In this document: positions 15,435-24,483 of the stretch, one piece after another
Numbering within the stretch: position 1 is the stretch's first letter
Layout: every line of letters starts with the position of its first letter
The notes under the pieces: generated by a model
The model's database searches: none
What the model saw: the letters and a program-made list of their open reading frames with translations, nothing else
Told to the model about the DNA's origin: nothing
NCBI RefSeq assembly: GCF_008692605.1
Contig: NZ_LFCT01000024.1
Coordinates: forward strand, 34,159 to 98,158
Source of the DNA: Sphingobium estronivorans
GTDB lineage: Bacteria > Pseudomonadota > Alphaproteobacteria > Sphingomonadales > Sphingomonadaceae
Length of the DNA stretch: 64,000 bases
Direction: 5' to 3'
Position numbers and translations under genes: made by a program

Positions 15435-16707
15435 TCACATTGGCTCAAGGATTTCGCCGCCGCCGCGCCGGATTCCGACGCAATCGCTGCAAAGCCTGAG
15501 CGACGGCACGCCCGGCATCGCTTCGGCTGCGTTCACGAGGCGATAGTCCTCGGCCGGGTCGCCGCATGCCGAGCAGACATCGGACGATCCCATGCGCTGG
15601 ATGGAGAGGCGAGCGATGGTGCCAAGCCGGGGTTCCACGCGGTCCACGATCGAGAACCATAGCTCCGAATGCGGCGCGATCCGCTGAAGATGGGGAGCGA
15701 CGTCCCCGGGATGGTGACGCTGAAGCCATGCAAGAGCGACCTCGCGGCGTCTGGTCGCCCATAACGAGTTGCCGGTAGAGCGCCACCAGCTGCGTTGTGG
15801 TGGTTCGGCCATTGGCTTCCAGAGCACGCTGATAATGGGCGAGATTGACGGCGAAGCGCAGGCCGCCTGTGTGGAACTCGCGAATGGTGCTGAGGCAATA
15901 TTCGAGGAGGCCGGCGTCGCGGTGCGATCCGGCGCTCGCCTCCATATGGTCGAGATCATAGTGCCATGGGTTGATCGCGAAGTCGGATCGCCAGAGGTCG
16001 AGATAGCCGCTCTTGCGATAGACGCGGGCGATCTCCTCGTCCCATTCCGGATGGTCCTGCACGAGCCGGTCGAGGTCGTTGAAGTTTTCCACCGATGGAT
16101 CGAGCTGCCGCGCGGCGGTCAGTATCCGGTTCTGGATGTCCTGCATGTCGGCAATGGGATTAGCGCGCGCGGCCCATGCCGCCAGCTCGGCGGGCGACGC
16201 CGTCTCCGTCATGTCCGGAAGTTCGGCGAGAAGCGGGCTGCGCCGGATTTGTTCGGGCGTGCAATAGTCAGGGTCGGCTACGAGGTGGACGCCCGCACTG
16301 GCGAAAGCGCGCCCGACAAGGCGTGAGCAGAAGAGCTGCCGCGTCCTTGGCTTGGGTCCGGTCAGGACCGATCGCACGGCTTCGCTCCTGGAGTAGCGCG
16401 TGCCGATCTCGGAGCGTGCGAAATCGATGACGGCGGCGAGTTGAGCCTCGGTCAGGGACTGGCGAAGGCGCAAGACGGCGACGTGGTCGTCGGGCTCGTA
16501 AAGTTCGCGCTGAATGTTGTGCGCCTGCACGCCGTCATCGGTCGAGTCGATGATGGAGCCGTGTTGGACGCAGATCATCGCGTGGGAGACCTGACCTTTG
16601 CTGGCGATGCGGATGGCCTTGCTGACCTTGCCGCTGGACGCGGTAAGGATGATGTCGCCCGGCCTGAGCCGTTCGACCTTGATGCGGCGAATCTCTTCGT
16701 CAGGCAT
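15435..16707 (-). pseudogene. YiiX-type permuted papain amidase with a +1 frameshift
   Basis: Residues 1-140 match the circularly permuted papain (YaeF/YiiX, NlpC/P60-related) fold: RPGDIIL, the catalytic His in VSHAMI (His42), then Cys127 in LFCSRL. These enzymes cut amide bonds in lipids, peptides or peptidoglycan. The open frame from 16707 turns into Arg/Pro-rich nonsense near 15755, while a sensible continuation (EVALAWLQRHH, then a zinc-finger-like CSACG...CSDC end) sits one base over and stops at 15435. The coding sequence thus has a +1 shift: a mutation, a sequencing error, or recoding. The start is nine bases after the stop of the cyclase-like gene, so it is the fourth gene of the 21433-15435 operon. 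Confidence 0.75.
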
Positions 16708-16716
16708 GGCGCACCG

Positions 16717-17484
16717 TCAGCTCAGGTTGTTGGAATCGAGCGTTCCCCGAATCCATGCGGGGGGTGGCGCCTCGGTATCGATATAGCCCCGAATGGCGCG
16801 CTCGGCGTCTGCGGGCGCCCCGCCAATGCCGGCGCAGGACCATATGCGGTCGATATGGGCATGGTCGGCATGGACCCAGTCGAGGACGGTGAAATCGGCG
16901 TGGCCATCGATGGTCCGGCGCGGAAAGCTCGGGGCGATCCGCGTCGCGTCCGGCGTCGCGACGGTGAGGATTGACCCTTTGACCGGGTTCCTGGCATCGA
17001 GCTTGTTGGCGGCGATCAGCGCGGTTCCCATGACAGGCAGCAGCGTCATGAGGCCGCTGCCCAGCGATATGCAATCGTCCGAGCCATCGCGCGCGACGGC
17101 GTCCCGGATGACCTTGGGCCACAGGCCGGAAATGTCGGCGAACTCGCCTTCGGCAATGGCGGCCCGGGCGAGACACCCGGCACGGGAGATGTGCCGCATG
17201 AGCGCGACCGCGATGGCCGCGCAGCGGTCGAGCTGGGGCTCGTGAAAATCGGCGACGATGATGAACCCGTCGCCGAACTGGTGGGCGAAGAGCCGGTCGC
17301 CGTCATCGCGATAGAGCCGGGTTCCGAGGCTGTAGATGCCCTCCATGAGGGCGCGCAGGCCCAAGACGGCCTTGTGCCCGCGTTCCCAGAGCGTGCTGAA
17401 ACCTTCGACGTCGATCCAGATCGACCAGCGCCTTCCCTCTTCAACGGGCGTGGTCTCGAGGGCCACAGTTCGCTCGGTGGTCAT
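16717..17484 (-). CDS. Class III nucleotide-cyclase-like protein
   Basis: A 255-aa protein. SIWIDVEGFSTLW (21-33) and HQFGDGFIIV (68-77) match the two metal-binding motifs of class III nucleotidyl cyclases, with Asp25 and Asp72 spaced as in that family. ARAAIAEGEFADISG (106-120) matches the strand and turn after them, and MGTALIAANKLD (152-163) sits where canonical cyclases have the transition-state Asn and Arg; here these appear to be Ile and Lys, so activity or substrate may differ. No membrane segment. The ATG at 17484 overlaps the upstream stop (ATGA); a longer ORF upstream is the PLD gene out of frame. It would make a cyclic nucleotide if active. Confidence 0.7.
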   Translation of the reverse strand: MTTERTVALETTPVEEGRRWSIWIDVEGFSTLWERGHKAVLGLRALMEGIYSLGTRLYRDDGDRLFAHQFGDGFIIVADFHEPQLDRCAAIAVALMRHISRAGCLARAAIAEGEFADISGLWPKVIRDAVARDGSDDCISLGSGLMTLLPVMGTALIAANKLDARNPVKGSILTVATPDATRIAPSFPRRTIDGHADFTVLDWVHADHAHIDRIWSCAGIGGAPADAERAIRGYIDTEAPPPAWIRGTLDSNNLS

Positions 17485-19907
17485 GCGGCTGGTCCTGCTT
17501 CCTGCCGCGAGCGGCTCCTGGCCGCTAGCGGCTGGGCATCTGGCGGCAAGGCTCCGGGGAGCACGGCGCCTTCCGTAAGAGGCGATGGGACAAGGCCGAG
17601 CCTTTGTCCGATCGAGCGATCGAGCCCTTGGCGAACATCGGTCGCGATGTGTCCTGCCAATTCGCCGGGAGAGAGTCCGAGAAGGGCGACCACGCGCCGG
17701 CGCAGCTCGGGGATATATTTGAGGAACTCGCGTTCCTTGATCCGCCCGGCCAGCGTCCGTTCGATGGCATCGAGGCTCCAGAGGGCGGTGATCCAGCATT
17801 CCATGAAGTCGACGGGCATGCCGCTATAATCGCGCGCCATCATGAGCCGGCTGATCGCCGGGGTGCGGCCGCAAAAGAAGGCGACAAGGATGCGCACGGT
17901 GAAGCGCGGCCAGGACAGCGCAGCGCCTGACCCGTCCAGGCCGTGGGGAAGATCGGGGCAGCGGGCCTTGTAGAGGAGGAACAGGAGCCAGAAGCGCAGG
18001 CGCAGGACGTCGCTTTGGCCGAGTGGTGCCTCGTCCCATTCGAGACCTTCGGCGTAGGCGATGACGTGCCGTTCGTAGAGGCGTGCGTCGATCGGCGCGG
18101 GCTCGTCCGGTTCCTCGGCCGGTGGTCGGGGCGGCTGGCCGAAGGCCCCATCGCTTCGATCGTCGGAATCGAGGTCGCCCCCCTCCTCGGCGGGGTCCTC
18201 ATAGGCGGGATCGTCATGGTCGTCGGGGGTCGGACCAGGCGCCCGTCCGGAGAGGAGATTGAGGAAATCGCGGATGCTGTCGCTATGGGTTCCGGCGAGA
18301 CTGTTCTCGCCGGCGGCGCCCGATCGCCCGCCAGAAGGGCGCGCCTGCACGAATTCTTCGTAGCTGAGCGTCACTGGGGGCGCCTCGCCCTCGGCGTCGG
18401 CCTTTCGCCTTGGCCTGCGCGCGGCCGAAACCTGCGCTTCGGTCACCTGGTCGAAGTCGGCGCGGACCAGCGTTTCGAATGCTTGGTGCATCCAGAGGTC
18501 GAAGTCGGTCCCGTCGGTGAAGGGTGCGAGCGCGCGGGCAACGGCGCCTGTCGCCATTTCCCGCCGGCGCCCGCGCAGGACGGTGCGATGTGTGACATGG
18601 GCAATGGCCGAGGTGGAATCGTCCGAAACGATGCGGGCAAAAGATACTGTCCGGTGCAGCGCCGGATCGACGGGCGCGGTGCGGGTGTCCCCGGATTGCT
18701 CGAAGGCTTCGACCGGAATGGACAGGATGAAGTTTGCCCCATTGTCGAGGAGCTGGACGTCGCCCTCCTGCATCCCCCCGGATACCGGACGCCAGGTGAG
18801 GAGATTTCCGTCAAGGACGAAGGCGCCGGGCTGGCGTGCCTCGATCGCTTTGAGCGGAATGGGGGTCGATGCGCTTCGCGGAGGAAGATCGGTGAGCGCG
18901 ATGGAGTCGCCGTCGAGCCAGCGATCGAGCCCGAGTGCTTCGCGTGCGGCCCCGCGGCGTAGCCTTTGGTAGATGCAGGCCTCCGCGTTGCTGCCGAGGG
19001 CCCCTGCCCGCCCCAGCGCCGGGGTCGTGCAGTTCGCGCTGCCGAACAGGATGTGGTCGTGGCGCGCGGAGGAAGCGACCAAGATCTTGGCGTGGGTGAA
19101 GCGCCGCATGGGCCAGTGGAGATCCACGAAACGGACCTTGCGAGCAAAGGGCGCGTCGACCGGGAACTCGTGGCTGGCGATGTCGATCGGAAGGATGACC
19201 TGCTTGGGACCGAGACGCCGGGAGAGATCGGCAATGGCGGAAAGATCGTCGTCCCAATAGGGGCTGATCGCGACCAACGACTGGACCTTGTCGCCGCCGA
19301 TGAAGGAGACGAATTGATCGCCGATCCCGGCATCTCCCGGGGCATGGAGGAACGCGATCGCCGAGCCTTCCTCCAGTTCGTGCAGAATCTGGCCGGACGG
19401 GGCCTCGATCCACGCGGCGCGCTCGCTTGCCCAGCGCAGGGCGTCGCGTGCGGGAGACGGTGCGGCCGGCACGAGCGCGTCAAGATAGCGCCAGATGGAT
19501 CGCACGATCTCGCGCTCGGGACCGTCTTCGTCCCTGCATCCGATCTCGATCGAGACCTCGGCGTTACCGGCCAGGCCCGCTGCGGTCAGGTTGGCGGAGC
19601 TGACGAAGGCGCGAGCACTGTCGCGGCCGATCTGAAGGATGATCTTGGGGTGGAAAATCCCGTCGGCCGGCGGCGGGCTGTAGAGCGCATAGTCGCGCCC
19701 AAGCGCAGTCGGAAGGATCGATCCGTCCGAGAGGGCGAGCGAGGCCATGCGCGCGTCGGCGATGAGGAGGAGGTTCGACGCGCCGCTCGCCATGAGCTGC
19801 GGCAGGAGGATTTGCTCGACGGCGGCAAATTCGACGGCGAAGCTCGTGGCGATCGCGCTATGGAAGGGGCGGCCAAGGCGCCGGCCGAGGCGGTCGGGCA
19901 GCCTCAT
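17481..19907 (-). CDS. Large protein with two PLD-type HxK sites
   Basis: An 808-aa cytoplasmic protein. The first 310 residues form a phospholipase-D-superfamily unit: FHPKIIL with His86 and Lys88 followed by FVSSANLT, and THAKILV with His272 and Lys274 followed by LFGSANCT. Paired HxK...GSxN half-sites build one active site, used by nucleases as well as lipases; a cytoplasmic protein in a mobile element is more likely a nuclease. Residues 310-550 are unassigned, 545-625 are acidic and Pro-rich (a linker), and the last 180 are helical. No helicase motifs. It overlaps the genes on both sides by four bases. No membrane segments or signal peptide. Confidence 0.75.
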   Translation of the reverse strand: MRLPDRLGRRLGRPFHSAIATSFAVEFAAVEQILLPQLMASGASNLLLIADARMASLALSDGSILPTALGRDYALYSPPPADGIFHPKIILQIGRDSARAFVSSANLTAAGLAGNAEVSIEIGCRDEDGPEREIVRSIWRYLDALVPAAPSPARDALRWASERAAWIEAPSGQILHELEEGSAIAFLHAPGDAGIGDQFVSFIGGDKVQSLVAISPYWDDDLSAIADLSRRLGPKQVILPIDIASHEFPVDAPFARKVRFVDLHWPMRRFTHAKILVASSARHDHILFGSANCTTPALGRAGALGSNAEACIYQRLRRGAAREALGLDRWLDGDSIALTDLPPRSASTPIPLKAIEARQPGAFVLDGNLLTWRPVSGGMQEGDVQLLDNGANFILSIPVEAFEQSGDTRTAPVDPALHRTVSFARIVSDDSTSAIAHVTHRTVLRGRRREMATGAVARALAPFTDGTDFDLWMHQAFETLVRADFDQVTEAQVSAARRPRRKADAEGEAPPVTLSYEEFVQARPSGGRSGAAGENSLAGTHSDSIRDFLNLLSGRAPGPTPDDHDDPAYEDPAEEGGDLDSDDRSDGAFGQPPRPPAEEPDEPAPIDARLYERHVIAYAEGLEWDEAPLGQSDVLRLRFWLLFLLYKARCPDLPHGLDGSGAALSWPRFTVRILVAFFCGRTPAISRLMMARDYSGMPVDFMECWITALWSLDAIERTLAGRIKEREFLKYIPELRRRVVALLGLSPGELAGHIATDVRQGLDRSIGQRLGLVPSPLTEGAVLPGALPPDAQPLAARSRSRQEAGPAA

Positions 19908-21433
19908 TGGGCCGTCTCCAGCGCGGCGAGCCCAAGCGGCGTCAGGCCGTCCTCGTCGAGGAGATGGATGTCCTCGAGAAACTGGATGGCGGGAGCGAGA
20001 CGCGGCGTGGTGGCGACCGGCTGATATCCGGCAAGGAAAATGAGACGTCCATCGCGCTGCTCGAAGAGGAAGGTATAGTCGCGCTGCCGGCGGAGCTTCT
20101 GCATCGCGACCCAGCTATGCCGGCGGACGACGCGCTCGATCACATAGTCGGCGATCAGATCGACGACGGTGTCGGTCTCCCTGCTTTCGAGCCAATCGAG
20201 TTCCGTGCGAAGCGATCGGGCTGGACCGTGGCCGGGCAAGCCGCGAGCGACCGCATCGGCGAGATCGGGGCGCGTGCGAAGGCGCTGGTGCAAGGCTGCC
20301 ATCAGGGTGATGGCGGACAAGGCCTTGTCGGCCGGCGCGCCGCGGGCGCTTGTGAGGTCATCCCACAGGTCCTGATACGCAATGGCTTGGGGATCGACGC
20401 TCAGCCGAAGCGCGCGCCAGTCTGTTTTGAACACTGCGTCGTCCTGTCGGGACAAATGGGCGATCACCTCGCCGCGTATCTCGGAAAGGCTTCGGCCCTG
20501 CCCGTCCGCGTTGATGATCGCGATGGCCCAGGCGAGCAGCGCGGCCGATGCGACCTGCATCAGGTCCTGGCACTGATAAGCTTCCCAATTGAGGCGCTGC
20601 GCCTCGAGGCGATCGGACAAGGGCGCCTGCGGCGGATCGAAGAGCTGCCAGCGGACATCTTCCGGTCCGGGCTCTCCCGCGATAGCGCGTGCGGTCTCCA
20701 GGATGAGGCGGAGCGTGGCGGCGCGGCTCTCTGCACTCCGGCCGGACGCTTCCTCGCGCGCGAAGAGAAGGGCTTCGTAAAAGCGGCGCTCCTCGCTCTC
20801 AAACGAGATCTCCGAGGGCGCGATCGGCGCGAGGCGGTCGAGGTCTTTGGCGCTGACGCGGGCATCGGTGATTTTCTGGCGGAGGAGCCTGGCGAGATCG
20901 GGCCCGATCGCGTCCGCGAACAGGCCGGCCGCGCGCCGGCCTAGATCGCGGGTCGCGACCTGTATGCCGTGCCGGTTCTGCGTGAAGAGGCCCATTTCGG
21001 CCATCTGCGTATAATAGGCGCCTCCGAAGACGCCGAGCGCTTGGCGCAGATAGCGTTCTTGCGATGCGTCGGTCGACGCGGCGGCTGCGAAGTCGATGGT
21101 CCGCGTCTCGGCTGCCAGTCGGCGATTGGCCCAGTCGACGCCGCCCACACCGCCATCCTCGGCCCGCGCGGACACCAGGGCGTAGAGCGCCTCGGCACGG
21201 CGAACCCAGTTGCGCCAGGCTTCGAAGTCGCTGCTCGCCCCGCGGCGGGCATAGGTTTCGCTGACCCAGCAATAATAACCGTAGTAGCGCATGCGCAACG
21301 TGACGTTGCTGATACCCGGCAGAAGCGACTGGTAAAGCACGACCCCGCTATTCTGCATGCCAAGGGGGTCAAGGCCGCGCTTGTCCGCTTTCTCGGTCCA
21401 TTGCGGTAATAGATTCAAGCCACCCCCCGACAT
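19904..21433 (-). CDS. Unrecognised 509-aa protein, first gene of a four-gene operon
   Basis: I do not recognise this protein. It opens with MSGGGLNLLPQWTEKADKRG and a Tyr-rich stretch MRYYGYYCWVSETYAR (about 48-63), is otherwise mostly helical, and has no transmembrane segment or known catalytic motif. A short basic region near 440-465 (RHSWVAMQKLRRQRDY) might contact nucleic acid. The start has no Shine-Dalgarno sequence but is eight bases after an inverted repeat, which suggests a short or near-leaderless message. Its stop overlaps the PLD gene start. Its position as the first gene suggests a sensor or scaffold role, by inference only. Confidence 0.75.
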   Translation of the reverse strand: MSGGGLNLLPQWTEKADKRGLDPLGMQNSGVVLYQSLLPGISNVTLRMRYYGYYCWVSETYARRGASSDFEAWRNWVRRAEALYALVSARAEDGGVGGVDWANRRLAAETRTIDFAAAASTDASQERYLRQALGVFGGAYYTQMAEMGLFTQNRHGIQVATRDLGRRAAGLFADAIGPDLARLLRQKITDARVSAKDLDRLAPIAPSEISFESEERRFYEALLFAREEASGRSAESRAATLRLILETARAIAGEPGPEDVRWQLFDPPQAPLSDRLEAQRLNWEAYQCQDLMQVASAALLAWAIAIINADGQGRSLSEIRGEVIAHLSRQDDAVFKTDWRALRLSVDPQAIAYQDLWDDLTSARGAPADKALSAITLMAALHQRLRTRPDLADAVARGLPGHGPARSLRTELDWLESRETDTVVDLIADYVIERVVRRHSWVAMQKLRRQRDYTFLFEQRDGRLIFLAGYQPVATTPRLAPAIQFLEDIHLLDEDGLTPLGLAALETAQ

Positions 21434-21440
21434 GATTGGC

Positions 21441-21457
21441 GTCGGACGACATCCGAC
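21441..21457 (-). promoter_or_regulatory. Inverted repeat at the start of the four-gene operon
   Basis: GTCGGA (21441-21446) and TCCGAC (21452-21457) flank five bases, eight bases upstream of the ATG at 21433. A CTATAG sequence about 25 bases further upstream on the minus strand could be a -10 box. The repeat may be an operator or a 5' RNA hairpin. Confidence 0.4.
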
Positions 21458-21712
21458 GGCGGAACCATCGTCTACTTGCTATAGATTGTGGGAGAGTGAA
21501 AAGATCGGCTTTCGATTGCCGGCGACCGCTGCCCGGGGGACCGGGTCGTCTCCCGAACCGCTCCGCGCGGCGAGCGCTTCAGGATTGTGAAAACCAGCGG
21601 GAAGAGCGGGCATCCGTCAGCGCTGCGGCCACGACGCAAGGCGTCATGCGAGCCATTCGAAACTTGACATCGCGTTCCCATCATGTTCTCTCCTCGCGCC
21701 GAGGAGCAGACG

Positions 21713-22111
21713 ATGATCCGGGACTTTGTTGCCACCTATGATTTCAACCTGCCGCTGAACGATGCGGCGGTCGATCCCGAGCTGCCGCTGGTGCGCCGGC
21801 GGCTGGCGAGCCTCGCGGCGAGCGAGGGTCTCGATGGCGGCTATTATGAAGCTCAGGAACTGGCCGAGGCGTTTCTCGACGCGGCGCGCGAGGCGAATGA
21901 AGAGATCGAGGATGACGACAGCCCGGCGCGCCGGCGGTTGCGTGACATCCTCGAGCGCGACCTCGACTATCAGCGCGAGATGTTCGGGGAAGTTTGCGAG
22001 CTGCCGCTCGCCGATGCGGCCGCGCATCTTTGCTGGCTCACCGATCTCATGAAGCGGCGCGTCGACATGGCGCGGCCGATTGCCGATATTCTCGGTCAGT
22101 CGGGCCAGTAG
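21713..22111 (+). CDS. Small acidic protein of unknown function
   Basis: A 132-aa acidic, helical protein transcribed away from the four-gene operon, so the 280-base gap carries divergent promoters. ATG 21713 was chosen because GAGGAG lies six bases before it; an in-frame ATG at 21683 has no such site. It contains an acidic core EANEEIEDDDSPARRRL and no cysteines of note. Acidic small proteins next to defence-like operons can be inhibitors or regulators, but nothing in the sequence shows this. Confidence 0.65.
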   Translation: MIRDFVATYDFNLPLNDAAVDPELPLVRRRLASLAASEGLDGGYYEAQELAEAFLDAAREANEEIEDDDSPARRRLRDILERDLDYQREMFGEVCELPLADAAAHLCWLTDLMKRRVDMARPIADILGQSGQ

Positions 22112-22292
22112 CCCGAAGGTGATGAAGGGGCGGGTCGTCGCCCGGCGCAGGCGAACCAGCCTCTTTCCCGCGTGCCGCACAACGAGGCCTGTTGGCCTCT
22201 GGCCGGGTCGTGCATTGATCGGCGTGCTTGCGAAGCTGCCCGCCAGAGATTGCATCCGGCGCCTTTCATAGTCTCTCGATCGGCAGTGGCTT

Positions 22293-22721
22293 TTACGCCG
22301 GATTCGCGCGAGATTCAGGCTGCGAGGCCAGGCGGCGCCAGATGTCCCTGTTGCCGTCGGCATGGACCACGACAAGACCCCGCGCATCGAGTTCGGCCTG
22401 AACGCAGCACACAAGATCGCCGGTCTCACCGAAGGCGGGCCGCTCGTAAATATAGAGATCGAACAGCGCCCGGCCATTCGCAAGCTCGTGGCGGTCTCGC
22501 ATCCGCGACCAGGGATGTGTCGTATTGAGGTCGGTGTCGGCCCAGTCGGGATCGTCACTGATCAGGAGGATATTGAGGGCCGTCCGGCCCGTCGCGAGAT
22601 GGAAACGCTCGGCGATCTCGATCGTGTAGCGCGAGACGGCCCTTTCGCGGCGCGCGATTTGCTCGGCGACGGTTCGTAGCTGCCGGATATCATCGGCGGA
22701 CAGGCGAACGGTTCCGGTCAT
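22293..22721 (-). CDS. Hypothetical protein
   Basis: A 142-aa protein starting MTGTVRLSADDIRQL. AGGAG lies before the ATG at 22721. The N-terminal 60 residues are helical (AEQIARRERAVSRYTIEIAERF); the rest is mixed, with FDLYIYERPAFGETGDLVCC and a C-terminal VVVHADGNRDIWRRLA. It belongs to a run of small minus-strand genes (22293-27299) typical of accessory modules on alphaproteobacterial plasmids. No family recognised. Confidence 0.7.
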   Translation of the reverse strand: MTGTVRLSADDIRQLRTVAEQIARRERAVSRYTIEIAERFHLATGRTALNILLISDDPDWADTDLNTTHPWSRMRDRHELANGRALFDLYIYERPAFGETGDLVCCVQAELDARGLVVVHADGNRDIWRRLASQPESRANPA

Positions 22722-22752
22722 TGGGGGGCTCCTGCCGCGAGTGTCGAATTGG

Positions 22753-23403
22753 CTATGCGAGGCGCGCGAAGCGTTCGCCTGCGGACGTGAATCTGTAGCC
22801 GTTAGCGCCGATGCCTTGATCGACCGCCTCGTCGGAGCTGAGAAAATCATACTCCGCGCCGAGACGGGCATAGAGCCAGCAGGCGAGATCGCGCAGCGCT
22901 TGCGTGATCGTCTCTTCCGCGTCGGCGGTCATGTCCTGAGTGGTTCCGTCCCGCTCGACCGAGATCGCCATGCTGTGTTCGTGATAGTAACGCCCGCGGT
23001 GATGGATGTCGGCGCTGAGCTGATAGAAGTTGCGACTCTGCGCGGCCCGCAGGGCATCGGCGATCCGGTGAAGCTCGGTGTCGATGGGCGCGTGGTCCCG
23101 TATCCGGCGATGGGCGTCCTTCGTATAGGAATAGACGCCCTCGTAGCAGGCGCCGTCGCCCTGGCTCCAGAAGCCGCTGAAATAGATGCGCGGTTTGCTG
23201 CGCGAACCTCCGCCATGGAGGCGCACGATATCGGTCCTGAGCGCGACCCCGAGAATGTCGCAGATCTGCTCGAAATCGTCGAACGTGACGTCATGCCAAT
23301 AATCGTCGAGGCAGGTTTCCCGATACCAGCATCGGGCGTTCACCTTTGCGCTCTCGGACAGTTCGTCGAGACGATAGGTCTCGATTTCCATGAGTTCGGG
23401 CAT
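22753..23403 (-). CDS. Phage-type protein with the ELSExAKxxAR motif
   Basis: A 216-aa protein. Its N-terminus, YRLDELSESAKVNARCWYRE, is a motif seen in many phage and mobile-element proteins of unknown function that begin with an 'ELSEEAKxxARxWY' helix. The middle holds FSGFWSQGDGACYEG, also usual for that group. Some database entries call relatives 'antitoxin of a toxin-antitoxin system', which I consider unsupported here because no toxin gene adjoins it. Confidence 0.72.
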   Translation of the reverse strand: MPELMEIETYRLDELSESAKVNARCWYRETCLDDYWHDVTFDDFEQICDILGVALRTDIVRLHGGGSRSKPRIYFSGFWSQGDGACYEGVYSYTKDAHRRIRDHAPIDTELHRIADALRAAQSRNFYQLSADIHHRGRYYHEHSMAISVERDGTTQDMTADAEETITQALRDLACWLYARLGAEYDFLSSDEAVDQGIGANGYRFTSAGERFARLA

Positions 23404-23532
23404 GGTCTGGATCCTTGCGGTTTGCGGCCGAAGCGAGGGGAAGGCGCTCGGCGGTCCGGTGCCGCGAGCAGGTTCGCTAGTCGTTGAGGGGAGCGCCGCG
23501 TTTTGCTCGCTGGTCGGCCGGGACGGTGGACG

Positions 23533-24093
23533 TCAGGAGGCGTGTCGGTCCTGATGGCGAGCGATGATTGTGCGCGCGAGCTGCTCGATCTCGGCCCGGT
23601 CGGCAGTCGCCGTGCAATCGCCGGAAAGAACCACGAGATCGTCCAAGGCTGCGCTACCCTTGCTGATGAAGATCCGCCAGACATTGCGCCGGATCTCGCC
23701 TTGCTCGCGGGGCTTCGTGTCGGGGTGGAACATATCCGCCCATTGGCGCCGATCGGGATCGTCGGAGACGTCGGTCCAGTCGCCCAGCATGCCCCAGACG
23801 GCATAGCCGTCGATACGGGCGTGATGCTCGTGGGCCGCGCGGCGTTCGGCCTCTCGCTTGGGCGCCTCTCGCTTGGCCTTGGCTTCGGCCTGTTTCCACT
23901 GGACCGACGCCAGGCCGCGTTCGAGGCCATGGATGACATCGGCGGCCACAGCTTCCTGGCGTTGGGGCAGGACATAACAATGCCGGGCGGCGGCGATCTG
24001 CTCGGCGCCATATTGCGCGAGCTTGAGCAGGGCCTGCAATTCGGTCTTCGAGAGCGTGACCCGTAGTCCGCTCGCCATCGCATGGGTTTTCAT
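23533..24093 (-). CDS. Hypothetical protein with charged helical core
   Basis: A 186-aa protein; ATG 24093 has AAGGAG eight bases upstream and overlaps the stop of the gene before it (ATGA). Residues 60-110 form a Lys/Glu/Ala/Arg-rich helix (KQAEAKAKREAPKREAERRA), and the C-terminal half has WTDVSDDPDRRQWADMFHP. No family recognised. Confidence 0.7.
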   Translation of the reverse strand: MKTHAMASGLRVTLSKTELQALLKLAQYGAEQIAAARHCYVLPQRQEAVAADVIHGLERGLASVQWKQAEAKAKREAPKREAERRAAHEHHARIDGYAVWGMLGDWTDVSDDPDRRQWADMFHPDTKPREQGEIRRNVWRIFISKGSAALDDLVVLSGDCTATADRAEIEQLARTIIARHQDRHAS

Positions 24094-24284
24094 GTCCGGC
24101 GCTCCTTGTGCCAGGGTCTGAGACCGGCGAGCGGAAGCTTGTGCTCGCGTGCGCTGTGATGGTGGTTGTCGGAAAAGAAGCCCCAATGTCCGGTCGATGA
24201 GTATCGCCGAAAGAAGAGCTTCTCGCCTTCCTCCGTTCGGATCCACATGCCGGGTTCTATGGGATATTGATCGGCACCATCCAT
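24090..24284 (-). CDS. Small hypothetical protein
   Basis: A 64-aa protein (MDGADQYPIEPGMWIRTEEG at its start) coupled by ATGA to the downstream 186-aa gene. It is aromatic-rich (GHWGFFSDNHHH). The coupling and sensible composition support it as real. Confidence 0.62.
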   Translation of the reverse strand: MDGADQYPIEPGMWIRTEEGEKLFFRRYSSTGHWGFFSDNHHHSAREHKLPLAGLRPWHKERRT

Positions 24285-24483
24285 TGGATTGCCCTCATGA
24301 AGATTGCTGGTGGAGAAACCCGCGCCGACCTCGCCAGCGGCCCCGAGCGGGAAATTCGCCGATGGTGCCGACCTGCCGCAATGTCGGGCATGGGCTATCG
24401 GACGAATTGGGTATGGGCGACGGTGTCGCAGGTGCGAAGCCCGGCGGCGGCGCGCTGCCGGCCGACCGCCTGGGACGTCGTAG

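Noticed and set aside
22184..22199. GAGGCC-TGTT-GGCCTC as a terminator between convergent genes
   Set aside because: Six-base stem without a T run; not strong enough to list.
22753..23403. Toxin-antitoxin antitoxin annotation
   Set aside because: No toxin-like gene adjoins it and the motif is a general phage-protein motif.
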